Shown here: positions 46,390 to 59,556 of the stretch, piece after piece
How the letters are laid out: every line of letters begins with the position of its first letter
Numbering within the stretch: the stretch's first letter is position 1
Assembly: GCA_034231615.1 (NCBI GenBank)
Contig: CM067298.1
Span: 49,643,832-49,707,831, forward strand
Reading direction: 5' to 3'
Origin: Meghimatium bilineatum
Lineage: Eukaryota > Mollusca > Gastropoda > Stylommatophora > Philomycidae
Length of the DNA: 64,000 nt
Position numbers and translations under genes: made by a program
Notes under the pieces: generated by a model
Databases searched by the model: none
The model's input: the letters and a program-made list of their open reading frames with translations, nothing else
What the model was told of the DNA's origin: nothing

Positions 46390-48245
46390 TGTTACTTAAT
46401 CCCACTACCCAAGCCTTACAAGTGTCATGCAAAGATACAGAGTTATGCAGAGTACGATCGGCAAGTTGTTAGAAAAAGATTGTTGCGTGGAAATTGTCCC
46501 TACATCTGAAAATTAATAACAGATTACCCTCAACGTTGAGAAGCCATCGTCCAGGCAAACAGATTTGGCACAACACCGTTTTCAGGTAAGAAGTGTTCGG
46601 CAGTTTTGGCGAAAGGTTAGAGACATGCGTGACTGCAATAGACCTGGAAGATGCTTATAACAGAGTGCACTTGGATTTCTTGATGCGCATAATGCTGCCT
46701 CTCAAAGCTAGTCATTTTAGTGTCAGGTGGATTATCTTGGCACTTTTTCATATACATGTTGTTCTTAAGTGTGAAAGATGGTATCCGGTGCTGATAGTCA
46801 TAAACCGGGGACTACCACATGGATCACCTTGTCGCCATTATTATTTAATGTGTATACAGTTCAAATTACAAGCTGTCAGATTGCAAGACAGGAGAGAACT
46901 ATGTCCTATGCGGATGACATCTTGGAATATAGACAGGGCTGAAATAGAGAAACGATCGCCAGGAATTTGCAAAGGGAGTTTGATTGTATAGAGAAGTGGT
47001 GCAGTGATTCTGGAGTTTTTGTTAAGCCATCAAAAACATCAGAGAAAGCTTCCGGTCAATGGCAGGAGATGGCCGGCTGCTTGCGGAAAAGGAAGCAAAA
47101 TGAATGTGTTTCAGTGTTTTCTAGTTGGACTATGTGACACATTTTCTGAATGGGATAGAATAAAACACGATTTAACCATTTAGAGTCACTGAAACGACAC
47201 TGCTACTGGCTTAGCGACCCGATACTATAGAAATAGTACTAAGAAAAAGTGCTCAGTTCGCAGACATGAACAGACAGTTCGTAGACATTCGCAGTCTATA
47301 AACATCCGAAATAAAAAATAGAGAGGCGACAAACTCCACAATATACTCAGAACACACGAGGGTCATCTCCAGAGAACTCTTCTACCCCTGACAGCATACC
47401 CCTGAAGCTGAAAGGCAATAAAGGGTTTAGCGAATAGAACAAAAACATCGATAACGTGGTTTTCCCTAAATAATTACATAATAAACACATCTACGCCATC
47501 GGTTACTTTGAGAGGGGATGTCCTCGAGAGAACCAGCACAATGAAGTACTTGGGGGTTATGTTGGACCGAAATCTGAGTTTCAAAGATTATGTTGACCAC
47601 ATCATTGTAAAGGTTTATAAAGGTCTTGCAGCAATGGAAATTATGGCTGCTGCTCAATGTAAGCAGAGGCTGCTATGTCTTCTGTGTTAGGGATTGGTGG
47701 TGGCGGTGTAGAGTACGCACTGACGATTCCGAAATTGAGTCGGACTCAAACAGAAAGATTGAATTGAATCCAAAATGAGGCAATGCGAATCATTTTGGAG
47801 TGTACGAGAGATACGTCTGCACGAGCTATTCGATACTTACTTGATTGTCCAACTGCAGGGCAAAAAATACAAATGTGCAGGGCGCGATACTACCTACAAA
47901 TCACTGCTGAAATAGAGCTCCCTATACACCCTGAAATTCTCGAAGTGAAAGGCAGTCTTCTTAAGAGATTGAGAGAGTCGTGGATTAGACGCGCAGAGGA
48001 TATTATACAGTGTGTGTGCATATTGAAAGTGTATCTGGTGCGGAATGGAATCGGGCTCCCTTAGATTGTTCAACAACCTTCAAACTAATAATAACACTCA
48101 ATAGAGAATGCAGGGAATGGTGTCCGATAGTGGTCAGTAGGAGGAGCACGCTTTGATCGGTGAGAAGTCCAGGGAAGATGATATGATTATATGTACAATG
48201 GGCTGGTTGAGAATCACATCATGAGTGCATGGATCCTCATGGCTC
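46390..48245 (+). pseudogene. LINE relic: RT, thumb and RNase H start
   Basis: LIPLPKPYK (RT motif 0/1), AIDLEDAYNRVHLDFL (motif A), VINRGLPHGSPC (motif B, GLPQGS-type), then MKYLGVMLDRNLSFKDYVDHI (thumb; 47540-47600). IILECTRDTSARAIRYLLD and ESWIRRAEDI follow, and finally RECREWCPIVV at the RNase H boundary (48100). Motif C is lost between 46900 and 47040. The frame is interrupted at about 47045-47470 by unrelated sequence. Same family as 638-1600. Confidence 0.8.
47045..47470. other. Unidentified insertion in the LINE relic
   Basis: The LINE reading frame stops after FVKPSKTS and resumes with TPSVTLRGDVLERT. The roughly 425 bp between has no LINE homology, no clear terminal repeats and no recognised coding content. 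Confidence 0.4.
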
Positions 48246-48269
48246 AAAGGTGGGGAAGAGCATCAGAGA

Positions 48270-48575
48270 AGAAAAATGTTTATAGCCAGTCCATATTCTT
48301 TTCGTAATATATCGACCTGATCTATTAGTCTTTGTAGTTCATGTTCACTTTCTGCTAAAAGAACAGTGTCATCTGCATATCTTAGGTTGTTCATTACTTT
48401 CACACTAATGTTGAGTCATGGCATTTCTTCTATAAGTTTAAATATATTTTCTTTATAGATATTAAATAGGCTGGGTAATAACATACATCTTTGTCTTACC
48501 CCTCTGCTTATTTTATATATCGTGAGTAGCTGTTTTCACACCTTATTGATGCAGTCTGTTCCAATATATATTTCT
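48270..48575 (-). pseudogene. LINE RT palm fragment with intact YADD
   Basis: The minus strand reads ISRGVRQRCMLLPSLFNIY (motif B) and NNLRYADDTVLLAESEHELQ (motif C), then DILRKEYGLAIN. Short, truncated at both ends, and opposite to the flanking LINE relics. Confidence 0.82.
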
Positions 48576-48589
48576 AATCAGACTGATGT

Positions 48590-50490
48590 CTTTACCATCT
48601 ATGTCTATTTCTTGAAGACATGTCTACAACAGATACAGACTCAGATTCCAACATCGACCTCGTACTGGTCTCATATCATGGAGCGACAGATGCCAGATGG
48701 AAAGTTTTAAATACCGTGGGAGCGACCATTTGCCATGCGCTATACGTTTCTCGAAAGGGCTGCAAGTAAGATTTATCAAGATTTTTACCCATGGTGGACT
48801 AAAGAGACAAAGGAAACATGGCTACTCAAAAAGCAAGCAATCATGTATTGGCAACGTAAGAGAAAAAAGGTACACATCTCACTCAATGATAGACGGGAGG
48901 CACAAATTGCAATGAAGAAGAAAATAGAGGCTTTTAAACAAGTTGCCGAAGAAGCAAAGAAGATGTGTTGAAAAACAAATTATTATGAAGGTCACGACAG
49001 ACAAATTATTACACAAGTATTAGAAGCTACATAGGTCAATAAAATTGAGAACTGAAACGAAATCCAGTACTAGAGTGAGGGACGACTCAGGGCAGGCGCT
49101 GACATCAGATGAGATGAAAAGCACAGCCTTCTTTGTAGATATCTTCAAACACCCGTGTGTTGTCGGTGCCCAAAAGGGGAGCAAAGAATAGCAACACTAT
49201 TTACCTTCCACGCATGTCGTAAAAGACGACTAAGGAGGTCATGGGTTAGAGTTGGCTGTCCCATCCAATATATAGTCAGTGACCCAAAGTCATGCTGAAA
49301 TCGAATGTGTCAGGCCGAAAGGCGCAGATATCGCAGTAATGCTGTAAACGATGACACAACGCATTCTGTTTTCCGGACTACATCCTGCTAATCTGCAAGA
49401 GTTTGAGAACGAACGCAGAAGAAGAAGAAGATATCTTCAATAAACTAATGAGGGTGCCTTAGATCAACGCAAAGAAATGCTGTACCCTGACATCCGTCAC
49501 GGAAGAAGATCAGATTGGAGATGTTGAAGATGATAAATCAGATGCCGCTCCGGGCCCTGATGGAATTAGATACAACTTACCCAAGGAGATTTGGAAGAAT
49601 ATGCTAGCTAAGATGACAGACGATTATAATGCGAGTTTTAAAACACTAGTAGTACCAGAGGAGTGGTCACATAACTATTTTATACCCGTTCCAAAACCAG
49701 GCTAAGATTCTACGGACAAAAAAGTTATCGTATCATCACACTGCAGAATATGTATGGTAAGATTCTGGAAAGAATTGTCGCTAGACGCATATCCAGGGAA
49801 CAAGATATCAAAGGCGTTCTCCGAAATAAGGTGCATACAGACCCAGAAGAGATAGAGTCACAAATGCAGCAGTTATTGCAAATAAAGTTTATGAAGATTT
49901 TCAGATTAAAGAAGAATATCTAGTTGCAGAAACAGACTTAGAAGATGCGTACAATAGAGTTAGTTACACCCATCTTGTCTAAATGCTAAGGGAATACGAT
50001 ATCATTCCCTGGATCATACGCTAGATAGCAAATGTGGTAATCTCTAGAACAGTCGCTCTGAGGTGTGGATCTTGAACGTCTGAGATCAGAACAATAGCAC
50101 CTGGTCTACCACAAGGATCTCATCTGTCCCCAGTGTTGTTTAATGTGCATACATTACAAATTGCTCAACTGCAAATCTCAATAAACTGTAGTTCTAACAT
50201 ACGATCAATTGTCGATATTGTGGAGAACTTACAACAATGTGATAAATCGCTCAAAAGCAAAGGTCGTTGATATTCCTTAAATAATAATCTTGTCAGTGAC
50301 ACACTGCCAGCTGTCAGTTGCATGGGCGTATTCACTGAAAGAGAATAGGACATTAAATATCTTGGGATAACCTTTGATAGAAGTCTCTTATTCAAACACA
50401 TCACACATATGATTTGGAAAGCTAAAAGAGAGATGAGTGTTATCATGGTTATGGCGACCTTCGAAATGCAACAATGTGTACTAATTTTGC
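48590..50490 (+). pseudogene. LINE relic: endonuclease end, RT and thumb (SINE-interrupted)
   Basis: IDLVLVSYHGATDARW and a shifted GSDHLPCAIRFSKGLQ give the endonuclease C-terminus with its SDH motif. WTKETKETWLLKKQA is the linker. After the SINE, AAPGPDGIRYNLPKEIWKNM and WSHNYFIPVPKPG (RT motifs 0-1), ETDLEDAYNRVSY (motif A), IAPGLPQGSHLSPVLFNVHT (motif B) and [16 protein letters not shown] (motif E) follow in order. The end runs into an AT microsatellite. Related to the relic at 46390-48245 but a separate copy. Confidence 0.82.
49149..49428 (+). mobile_element. 280-bp SINE-like retroposon, full-length, inserted in a LINE
   Basis: Flanked by a perfect 12-bp duplication AGATATCTTCAA (49137-49148 and 49429-49440). 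Head TGTTGTCGGTGCCCAAAAGG, body with GTCGTAAAAGACGACTAAGG, tail GAACGAACGCAGAAGAAGAA. Removing it and one flank rejoins the LINE relic. Same length as the copy at 27460-27740. Confidence 0.92.
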
Positions 50491-50497
50491 TTCTTTC

Positions 50498-51850
<1,353 letters not shown>

Positions 51851-51977
51851 GTTTGGCCAGAATCAGCTCGAGCTGCTGTATTTCTGTTTCCAGGGTGCAC
51901 CGCGTGGAGGTACATTTGGGATCTTGGTTATCTGCTAACCCTTGGTCCGCCTAGAGCAATGCGTTCCCTTTGCACCC

Positions 51978-51980
51978 CAC

Positions 51981-52031
<51 letters not shown>
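51978..52031. repeat. (TA)n microsatellite
   Basis: Alternating AT tract of about 54 bp. Confidence 0.95.
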
Positions 52032-52038
<7 letters not shown>

Positions 52039-52540
52039 ACTATCGTATATATACGATTACAAATTCAAATTTGCTATTATAAATTATGCTTGACAAATAT
52101 TAATATTATAATCTTTTTGCAATTTTACTTTTTAAAGACAAAAACTGATATTTTTATTCATACAGTGTGGCAGTCGGTTACCATGGAAAGTGTAGGGACT
52201 TTTAGTGTCCTGTTCGAAGCAGTGTGCGTTTGCAACATATATTAAACATGTGAATTGATTTGTTATTGGCAAGACGAAAAATATCCACGGAAAAGTAGGT
52301 CACATATAATGAAAAGAGATACTAGTAATTAAATATATTATTCCTGGTTACTGGGTATGAGGTGTACTCTAGTCAGCTGTTAAATGTTTTGGTAAAATAA
52401 AGACATTACATTTGTATGGACTACCAAATAGGTTGTAAAACATTATAGTTCATGGTTGAGTTGGAGACAGACATAGTTGTTAGGAGGGTGTCAGCAGCAA
52501 AAGTGATGGATGCAGTAAAACAATTGAAACTTAAAAATAT
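52032..52540. other. Nothing recognised
   Basis: AT-rich sequence without identifiable features. Confidence 0.45.
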
Positions 52541-52544
52541 CCTA

Positions 52545-52755
52545 CGTACACGAAGAACAAGTTTATGTATGCTGTATTGAAACAACACACATCATCAGTG
52601 ATATATCCTTTAAATTCAGAGGTGGAATTCTGACAATTGTTAAAAACAATATCAATGTATGTCAGCTGGAAGTGTATATGAATGGGCTAGAATACCAGAT
52701 GCACCAGTTAAAGACAGACAATACCGAATTCCATCTCCTGAACTACTACTGACCA
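52545..52755 (+). pseudogene. LINE endonuclease fragment
   Basis: EEQVYVCCIETTHIISDISF, then GGILTIVKNNINVCQLEVYM, then TDNTEFHLLNYY match the endonuclease of the LINE at 41408-45345 (EEQVNICCIQETHLSSDIAF; AEFHLLNYYCPN) almost word for word, but in the opposite orientation. The catalytic Glu is Thr. About 210 bp survives. Confidence 0.82.
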
Positions 52756-53279
52756 AATGCTAACTATATGCAAAATCAGGGATTTTGATTTATATTCACA
52801 TTCAGATACATCTTAAACATATTAATTTTTTTGTTTAGAAAATGTCCATGTGTTAGGTTAAAACCCAGCCCGTATATTGCATACCAACAGACGTTGTGCT
52901 CACGTAGTTTTGACTGCGCACATGTGCGTAGATACTCTGTTCTACCTAACGCGTGCGTGCGTGAGAACTTGAAATTTTGAGAGCGTGTTCATTGCAGTAG
53001 AATTTGCTTTTAAGTGAACTATATGATTAGGCTAGATTTTATTGTAGATTTGATTAAACAATAAATGGTTTATTCTCTGTGTCTTTAACAAGTATACGTA
53101 TCTAAAAAAACATACTTTAGATTTAGTAAGTAATCTATCACGCTCATGGTCCCTACTTTACATTGTGGGATTTTGTTCCCTTATTCACGCGTTCCGATCT
53201 GGTTGGCTGGTAGATCTTGTCATAGTTGTGATTCCGAGCCAGTAATCTGTAGTTTCACTGAATATCTAGTTTTTAAATA
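52756..53279. other. Nothing recognised
   Basis: Includes a CG-containing stretch (52945-52970, ACGCGTGCGTGCGTGAG). No coding or repeat assignment. Confidence 0.4.
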
Positions 53280-53639
53280 TTGAAGTTTAATGGTTTCAAT
53301 GCTAGCAAACTTCATTATGTGAAATAGTTATCGCTAAACAGAAATTAGGCGTTTTTGTATTTTGTAAATACCATTAAAGCCAAGATCACGATGCGCGTTG
53401 TCCAAGCCCTATTTTGTTAAATACGCAAATATATTTTTGTGCGCTGGCCCTTTCATATTAATGTTTATGCTGCTTAAAATCCACACGCTCAATGATTATG
53501 TACCGCGTGTGTCCGGTTAAGTAACACTAGCAAGGTGATAAGTCATTAGTGTCACATGTTTTACCTGTTGAGCCGAATCTGTGTTTAAAGTGCGTAGGGA
53601 TTTCTTAAACGAAATTATTAAAATGTTATCTCACTTGAG

Positions 53640-53965
53640 CATCTACATTCTGATGTTAATAGGGTGCCAAGATATTTCATTTTTTCAGCTTGCTTTAATT
53701 TTGTGTCAGTAATCATTATTTTGCATCTTTATGGTGTATGTCTCTTCGAGACAATCATTATTTCTGCTTTCTTCTTGTTTAAACTAATGCCGTTGTTTTC
53801 CATTTCTTTCATTACTTTATCCAATAGTGCTTGCAGTTCTTGTTAAAAATTGAATGTGCTGTTCGAATTTCAGCACTGTGTGGTCAGCATATTTCAAGTT
53901 ATATATATTGTATACTTCGACAATAATCACAGAGAGTGTTTATATTCTTTAATTTAAAGGGTTTC
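53640..53965 (-). pseudogene. LINE RT fragment (motif C to thumb)
   Basis: The minus strand reads YNLKYADHTVLKFE (YADD drifted to YADH), ERNGKQRH-type sequence for MENNGI.LN, and KQEESRNNDCLEE for KKKAEIMIVSK. Ends near GWHPIN. Lies within the half copy of the inverted-repeat element. Confidence 0.65.
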
Positions 53966-54288
53966 TATGGTAACAGGTTATGACTTTAGTGCAAGTGCCC
54001 ATGATAAGATGGCTGGTCGCTAAATACGTTGATATTCCTTTTACACGTATGGGTCTGTTTAGATCTCAATAATGTATTCATCTTACTCACTGGATATAAT
54101 CAGTATGATCAGCAGTTTCTGTACACGTGGTTCAGATAGCGCGATTCTCTAGAAGAAAATTTCTTTCTGAAAAACCCCATTACCTGGGATCATCTGGAAA
54201 TGTGAACTTTTAGTCTGACTTTCTGAGATAGCGTGCTTTTCTAGACGGAAAATTTCGGTTTAAAATCCCGTGACATAACAGTTTTAAA

Positions 54289-54895
54289 CGCATGTGGTTG
54301 CGTCTGTATGTCCCACCAATGGTCAACTAGACATACCACCCATGCAACAGTGAACCTTAGTGGATGACATGCCGTTATATTGAGGTTATCTTCTTAGAGA
54401 AGCTTCACGGCATGTCATCTATACATTTATGCTTTTATTTTGTTGTTGAAAGGTGTTTCATGTTTACCTGAATATATATGTATATTCCTCTGTGGTTGGG
54501 AGGGAGCCAGAGATGTACTGTGCAGCACTGGGGAGGAGAAAACTGACAGCACTGTTTTTTCCTATGGCTGAAATTCATCATAGAGGCACATAGACTCAGG
54601 ACGTGACAATCCTTTTGACTAAAACATTTGGTTGCATGCCTAGAGCAATAGAGAAGTTCGGCATAACCAGTAGTCAATTGGTGGCGGGGAATGATCACAG
54701 TGAACCCTATCTTGGCTTCAGTGGCTATGAGCAGTGCATAGGTTGAAACCTACCTTCCTAGAGGTATGATAGTTATTCTCTGGCCCGGGGTGGGCCGAAA
54801 TCCACAGACTTCACATAATATAATGCAATTTAATGGAATTAGGTCAATGGGCATGAGCCGATGGACCGCTGTATCAGCATCCAACCAACCAACCA
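54289..54895 (+). mobile_element. ~608-bp retroposon with (CCAA)n tail, copy 2
   Basis: 607 bp, flanked by ACAGTTTTAAA (54278-54288) and ACAGTTTTTAAA (54896-54907), an 11-12-bp target duplication. Begins CGCATGTGGTTGCGTCTGT, ends CCAACCAACCAACCAAC. It interrupts the inverted-repeat half copy, so it inserted later. No recognisable protein or tRNA-like head. Confidence 0.85.
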
Positions 54896-55696
54896 ACAGT
54901 TTTTAAATATGAAATTTTAACACAACTTTCACACGGAAAGATAGATATATTATGTTATTTTTTTTCAACCAGTTTGGACCAGATCTAAATAACGCAATGG
55001 AAATTTTTGCTGTAGCTGACCTATGCCGCTTTCCTTGGTGGTATGACCTTTAAATGGAAACTTTCACTGTAAAATTATCCTTGTAAAATCTGGAAACAAC
55101 TAACCACCCCGCACACAGCTGGGTAGTTTTTCACCAGACATTTTCCAACCTCCTTTGTCGAAACAGGTGACCCGTAGATAACCATCTTCAACCTGATGTG
55201 TTTGACAAGTAAATAGTTTGCCCGACTTCTAAATCTCACAGTGGACAATTTCACTGTAGTTGACCTCTACCACATCCCCTTGGTAGGGGTAATATGATCT
55301 CTACACGAAAAATATTACTGTAAAATACCCATTCTAGCCTCTGGAAAACACAACCTCCCCTCACACAGATACTTTTTCCCGTTGGACATTTCACCTTATT
55401 AAAATCAATCGATACATTAAAAATCGGCTTAAACCGGTAATACATGTAAACCACCATCTTAGTGAAATTATATTGATATGTTGGAAGCCATCGTGTGTTA
55501 TGCTAGTGATATGCATCTCCTGATATGCTAGCATATCCATGACGTTTTTTCATACGTACTACACTACTCTTGCATAGATAATTCCATAGATGGTTGGAAT
55601 AGATTATGTAAACATGTTACAAAAATTTCATAGATACGGTTTTATCAAGATGCAATTTTCAGCAGAAAATGGAGTGTATACAAATGTACATGATTC

Positions 55697-56150
55697 ATCT
55701 ATTTCTGCGTTCGTTCGCATACTCCTGTAGATGTGCAAAATGTAGCGCAGAGACCAGTGGCCGCATAGCTAGATCACAGGTTTCAGATCCTTGAAGACCC
55801 AGATTCAAACAGGGTAATTCTCCCCGTACACGTCGTTACGATAGATAGGACAAAGAGACTTTTATTTCCACAGCCAAAAATTCTCCTGTACTTAACAGGA
55901 AAACACGCATTAATGACGGTTTATTTAGTCCAGATAACTGTATGTATTTTGGCATGGTTTACAGATTGACTATGCGGTGTATGTTTTTTTTAAATCCTGA
56001 CATACCTGACTTCAGCGTAACTCAGATAAATTTGATCCGATATGGGATGTGACATCCACCAGAATCTCAAAACATCATTAATCACATATTTCGGCATCAA
56101 TGGCAGAGAAAATATTCGTTATTCTTTACTCCCATTTCGAGCCCAGACAA
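55697..56150 (-). mobile_element. 280-bp SINE-like copy interrupted by a tRNA-type SINE
   Basis: CTGCGTTCGTTCGCATACTCC (55705) and TTGGCATGGTTTACAGATTG (55951) to TTACTCCCATTTCGAGCCC (56128) follow the family order. The two parts are separated by about 195 bp beginning GTGGCCGCATAGCTAGATCAC. Confidence 0.6.
55752..55945 (+). mobile_element. tRNA-derived SINE-like insertion
   Basis: AGTGGCCGCATAGCTAGATCAC (weak A box) and GACCCAGATTCAAACAGGG (B-box-like GATTCAAAC) are about 45 bp apart, as in a tRNA-derived head. Body of about 130 bp. Orientation and limits are approximate. Confidence 0.4.
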
Positions 56151-56263
56151 CACATGGGTGACTTGTACATTTATTTATAATATTGCACACACAAGTATAC
56201 CGTAATGATAAATGGTTATTTAAAAAAAAACACATTAATATAGACTTACCCCCTCCCACACAC

Positions 56264-56685
<422 letters not shown>

Positions 56686-57029
56686 AAATCATTAAGATAA
56701 AAACAGTAGGCCAAAAATAAATTTTCAACACATATAATAAACAACTAAAACATTCAATGTGAGGTCAAGTCTAGATGAATGTTGTAAATTTAGTGAGATC
56801 ATTACGCTTGATGCTTGCTGCAGAGATTTTTTATTGGGTTCCAATTTAGTCAGCTTCACTATCAAGTCTCCCCGTTCTTTGATATCCAGTTGATTTCTTG
56901 CCTTTAGTAACAAATCATTTACACCACTAAATTCAAATTAGGTAAATCTGAAGATGGAAACGGTAACAATATCTCTCTTGCTAAGTTGGTTGAATTTGGG
57001 TATTTAAATTTGGTTTTATAACTAAGGCA

Positions 57030-57790
57030 GGCCATCGCTCATTTTATATTGAATAACGTTTTAACTGACTCAACATTTTGCATTTCTGAGAGTTTCTCAT
57101 CACCCAGGTTAGAAAATCAATTTGTTTTAAATAAGAAAATCTTTCTTTTAAATCAGCGGACAGAATCCAACAAGTTGTATTCAATATCTTCATCTATTCT
57201 TCTGCTAACAGTATTCTTACTGAGTGACATTCCTTTCACGTCTTTGTCATCTGTTTCCAGAACTGGTTTACGAAATGCTGATATTGATGGTTTGACTAAA
57301 TTCTCTCCTATATTATGATTTTTTCCCAGATTTAGCAACGAGTAAAGAAATGTCATAACTAGTCTCAAGAGTACGATTAACAGTTGCAGTATGAGCAATC
57401 AATAATGACTTTAATGTTGCTCTTTTTTCAACCTTCTTCTTTAAAAGTTTTAAAGTAATTTCTTCTTCTTCTTCAACGTTCATTCTCAAACTCCCGCTGG
57501 ATTTCTCTTGTAACAGGACAATGGTCCTACAAGATTTCCAGTTGAATATAGTTCAGAGAATGGAAATGCGTTGTGTTGCCGTTTTATTTGCGCCAATGGC
57601 CCAACACATCCGTCTTCGGCGGTGAAAGTAATTTAAATCTGAATTGACATAAGCATTATGTTTTGCCTTCACATGCGCCTCAACACGACCTCGCTTCATT
57701 GGTAAAGCATTGTTGGCACAACAGACAAAAAGGTGACCTTTGATCGTGGATAGCACGTATGAACCCAAATTTTAAGTATACTTTGAACAG
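57030..57790 (-). pseudogene. hAT transposase N-terminal relic, split by a SINE
   Basis: The minus strand opens with FCLLCQQCFTNEA and RVEAHVKAKHNAYVNSD, a BED-type zinc finger (CxxC...H....H/KH). After the SINE come the stretch around NHNIGENLVKPSISAFRKP and DVKGMSLSKNTVSRRIDED. This is the LSNNTVxRRI motif that precedes the first catalytic Asp in hAT (ZBED5/FAM200-like) transposases. Further frames decay by 57030. The catalytic core is missing. Confidence 0.8.
57462..57624 (-). mobile_element. 5'-truncated SINE-like copy inside the hAT relic
   Basis: 163 bp. The tail (TTC)n is at 57462 in plus orientation, then CAACGTTCATTCTCAAACTCC and GGAAATGCGTTGTGTTGCC to CACATCCGTCTTCGGC. Flanked by AAAGTAATTT at 57452-57461 and 57625-57634, a perfect 10-bp target duplication. 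Lacks the 5' half of the family, which is expected of incomplete reverse transcription. Confidence 0.9.
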
Positions 57791-58505
57791 ACACATTTTT
57801 TTGTACACTATTCATTTTACTGTGCGACTGAAAAGAAAATTAATATAAGATAAATTAAAAACTAAAAATAAACTATGTATTAAAGTTAATTTAATTTAAT
57901 GTTAATATATCAAAATTTGAATCACATTTAATGTTCTACCCTTTTCTAATCTGGCTGTTCCAGGATGGACGGTCAAGAGTTGAGTTTTCCCAAGTTTGAG
58001 TGATGTTGTCAAATAGACATTGAAGCGTTATGTCTGGCCTGCGTTTAAACAGTTATGTATACACAGTTCACCATAGAAAAGTATCTTTTGAAGATGTTAC
58101 TTTCAACGTACATCAAGAAGTTGTCTCGGGTAGAGTCTGTGAACAAAATTAAGTGCGTGCCTAGCATATTAAATACAGTCTATAATTTAGCTGAGGTATG
58201 TTTGGTTTTAAAGCGCAGACTACGACTGATTCGCGGGACGACCAAACGTTGTCCTAGCGCGAAAAATGTGCAGAGCGACACCATCTTCGATTTTTGTAGT
58301 ATATAATAAAGTGTTCCCGTGGCACACAATCTTATGTGCGGATTTGTTTGCCTTGAACAGTGATTTGGGGGAGGGGGCTCTGCGTAGGGAACTCAAAGTA
58401 CTGGTTTGTGTATTACGGCTGTTGTGGATGTAGTTATTGTGACTATTGTGAGACCAGAATCACTACATGCTGGACGAAAGATACCCATGCTTTCCTGCAT
58501 AGGCA
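57791..58505. other. Nothing recognised
   Basis: AT-rich to 57950, then mixed sequence. Plus-strand frames at 58055-58306 and 58360-58677 have no recognised homology; the second overlaps the RT relic antisense. Confidence 0.45.
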
Positions 58506-58509
58506 TACA

Positions 58510-59240
58510 TTACATACTTGTAACATTGAGCGCGTTCTCACTAGAAAAGAAGAGATAGCGAACAATGTCCGCTTGAGTTTTTGTCTTCGACTTCAATTTG
58601 CGAAGATTGAACAGTCCATCATAAGTACGGATGTGAAAATCGATACCTGCACTGTTGCCCCGGAAAGCATCACGTAGCATGACAGAGAAGATTATGCGAA
58701 AGGGCGCCGGAGCTAGGAAGCATTCATGTTCAACACCTATGACAATTGGAAATAATTTTGACTGTTCTCCGCTATCTTGAATACTTGTTTTCATGTTGTC
58801 ATGAAAAGTGCAAACTATAGAAATAAATTTATCTGAACATCCGAATGTGGACATTATTTTCCAAAGACCCTCGGGATTGACGGATCGACGGATCGAAAGC
58901 ATTTGGCGGGTCCACGAATATGGACTATGGGCCGATACTCTACTCAATGCACTTCTTCTGTAGTTGTCTAGAAGCAAAAATCATGTCAAGGTTTACACTT
59001 TTTTGTCTGAATCCAAGCTGACTTTCAGGAAGGAAACTTTTTGGTTGGTTTGATTACAGTTTATTAAACATAACTCTAGTTAGGATCTTACTTGCGATAG
59101 ACAGCAGAGATATGCCGCTATGGTTGCCACAGATGTCAATTTCCATTTCACTTATATGTGAGAATGTGGAGCCATCCGTCAAATATTGAGGTATCGTTTC
59201 CTGGCCCCACAATTGCTGAAAGTGCACCGTGGCAGTAGTA
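58510..59240 (-). pseudogene. LINE reverse transcriptase relic
   Basis: The minus strand gives GNHSGISLLSIASKILTRV (RT motif 2) and LPESQLGFR, then after a frame change VNPEGLWKIMSTFGCSDKFI and MKTSIQDSGEQSKLFPI. Degraded motif B (EHECFLAPAPF for KQGCVLAPTLF) follows, then GLFNLRKLKSKTKTQADIV and FFSSENALN in place of LFADDCALN. The catalytic YADD/FADD is destroyed. Same family as 31490-32140. Confidence 0.85.
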
Positions 59241-59319
59241 TAGTGTACTAATTAGAATGTACTTTTAAGTGGCTTCATAGACAAAGAAGGAAATACCTGG
59301 CATTAAAGAATATATCAGT

Positions 59320-59556
59320 CAATCAAGTACCATGTCGAATTGCGTAGCCGATCATGTATCTCAACGATTCTCTGACTCTTGTGCTATCAATAAGCTCGGT
59401 TGGTGAGCTTCTACCATGCCACAATACAAGTCCATCTAGTAACTTTTCTCGTTGTCGTCCCCATTCTCTTCTCCCTTTGATCTTTCCAGTGGTTATTACG
59501 TGTTCAAGCCGTGTTCTTCTCAGCACATGCCCTAGAAACTTTAGGAAGAATATATG
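59320..59556 (-). pseudogene. LINE C-terminal fragment
   Basis: KFLGHVLRRTRLEHVITTGK followed by GRREWGRQREKLLDGL is the conserved tail of RTE-type LINE proteins (FGHVxR...LEN.I.TGKI.GRRxRGRQR). Its upstream side ends at the Tc1 element boundary at 59557. Confidence 0.82.

Larger units (their letters stand above)
53280..55425 (+). mobile_element. Half copy of the long-inverted-repeat element
   Basis: Matches the right arm 18710-20290 in the same orientation: AACTTCATTATGTGAAATAG, CGATGCGCGTTGTC, GTAACAGGTTATGACTTTA, TCTGTTTAGAT.TCAATAA, TGGATATAATCAGTATG, TTGGACCAGAT.TAAATA, CATCTGGAAA. It carries two insertions: a LINE fragment (53640-53965) and a 607-bp retroposon (54289-54895). The outermost ~600 bp and the partner arm are absent. 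Confidence 0.72.
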
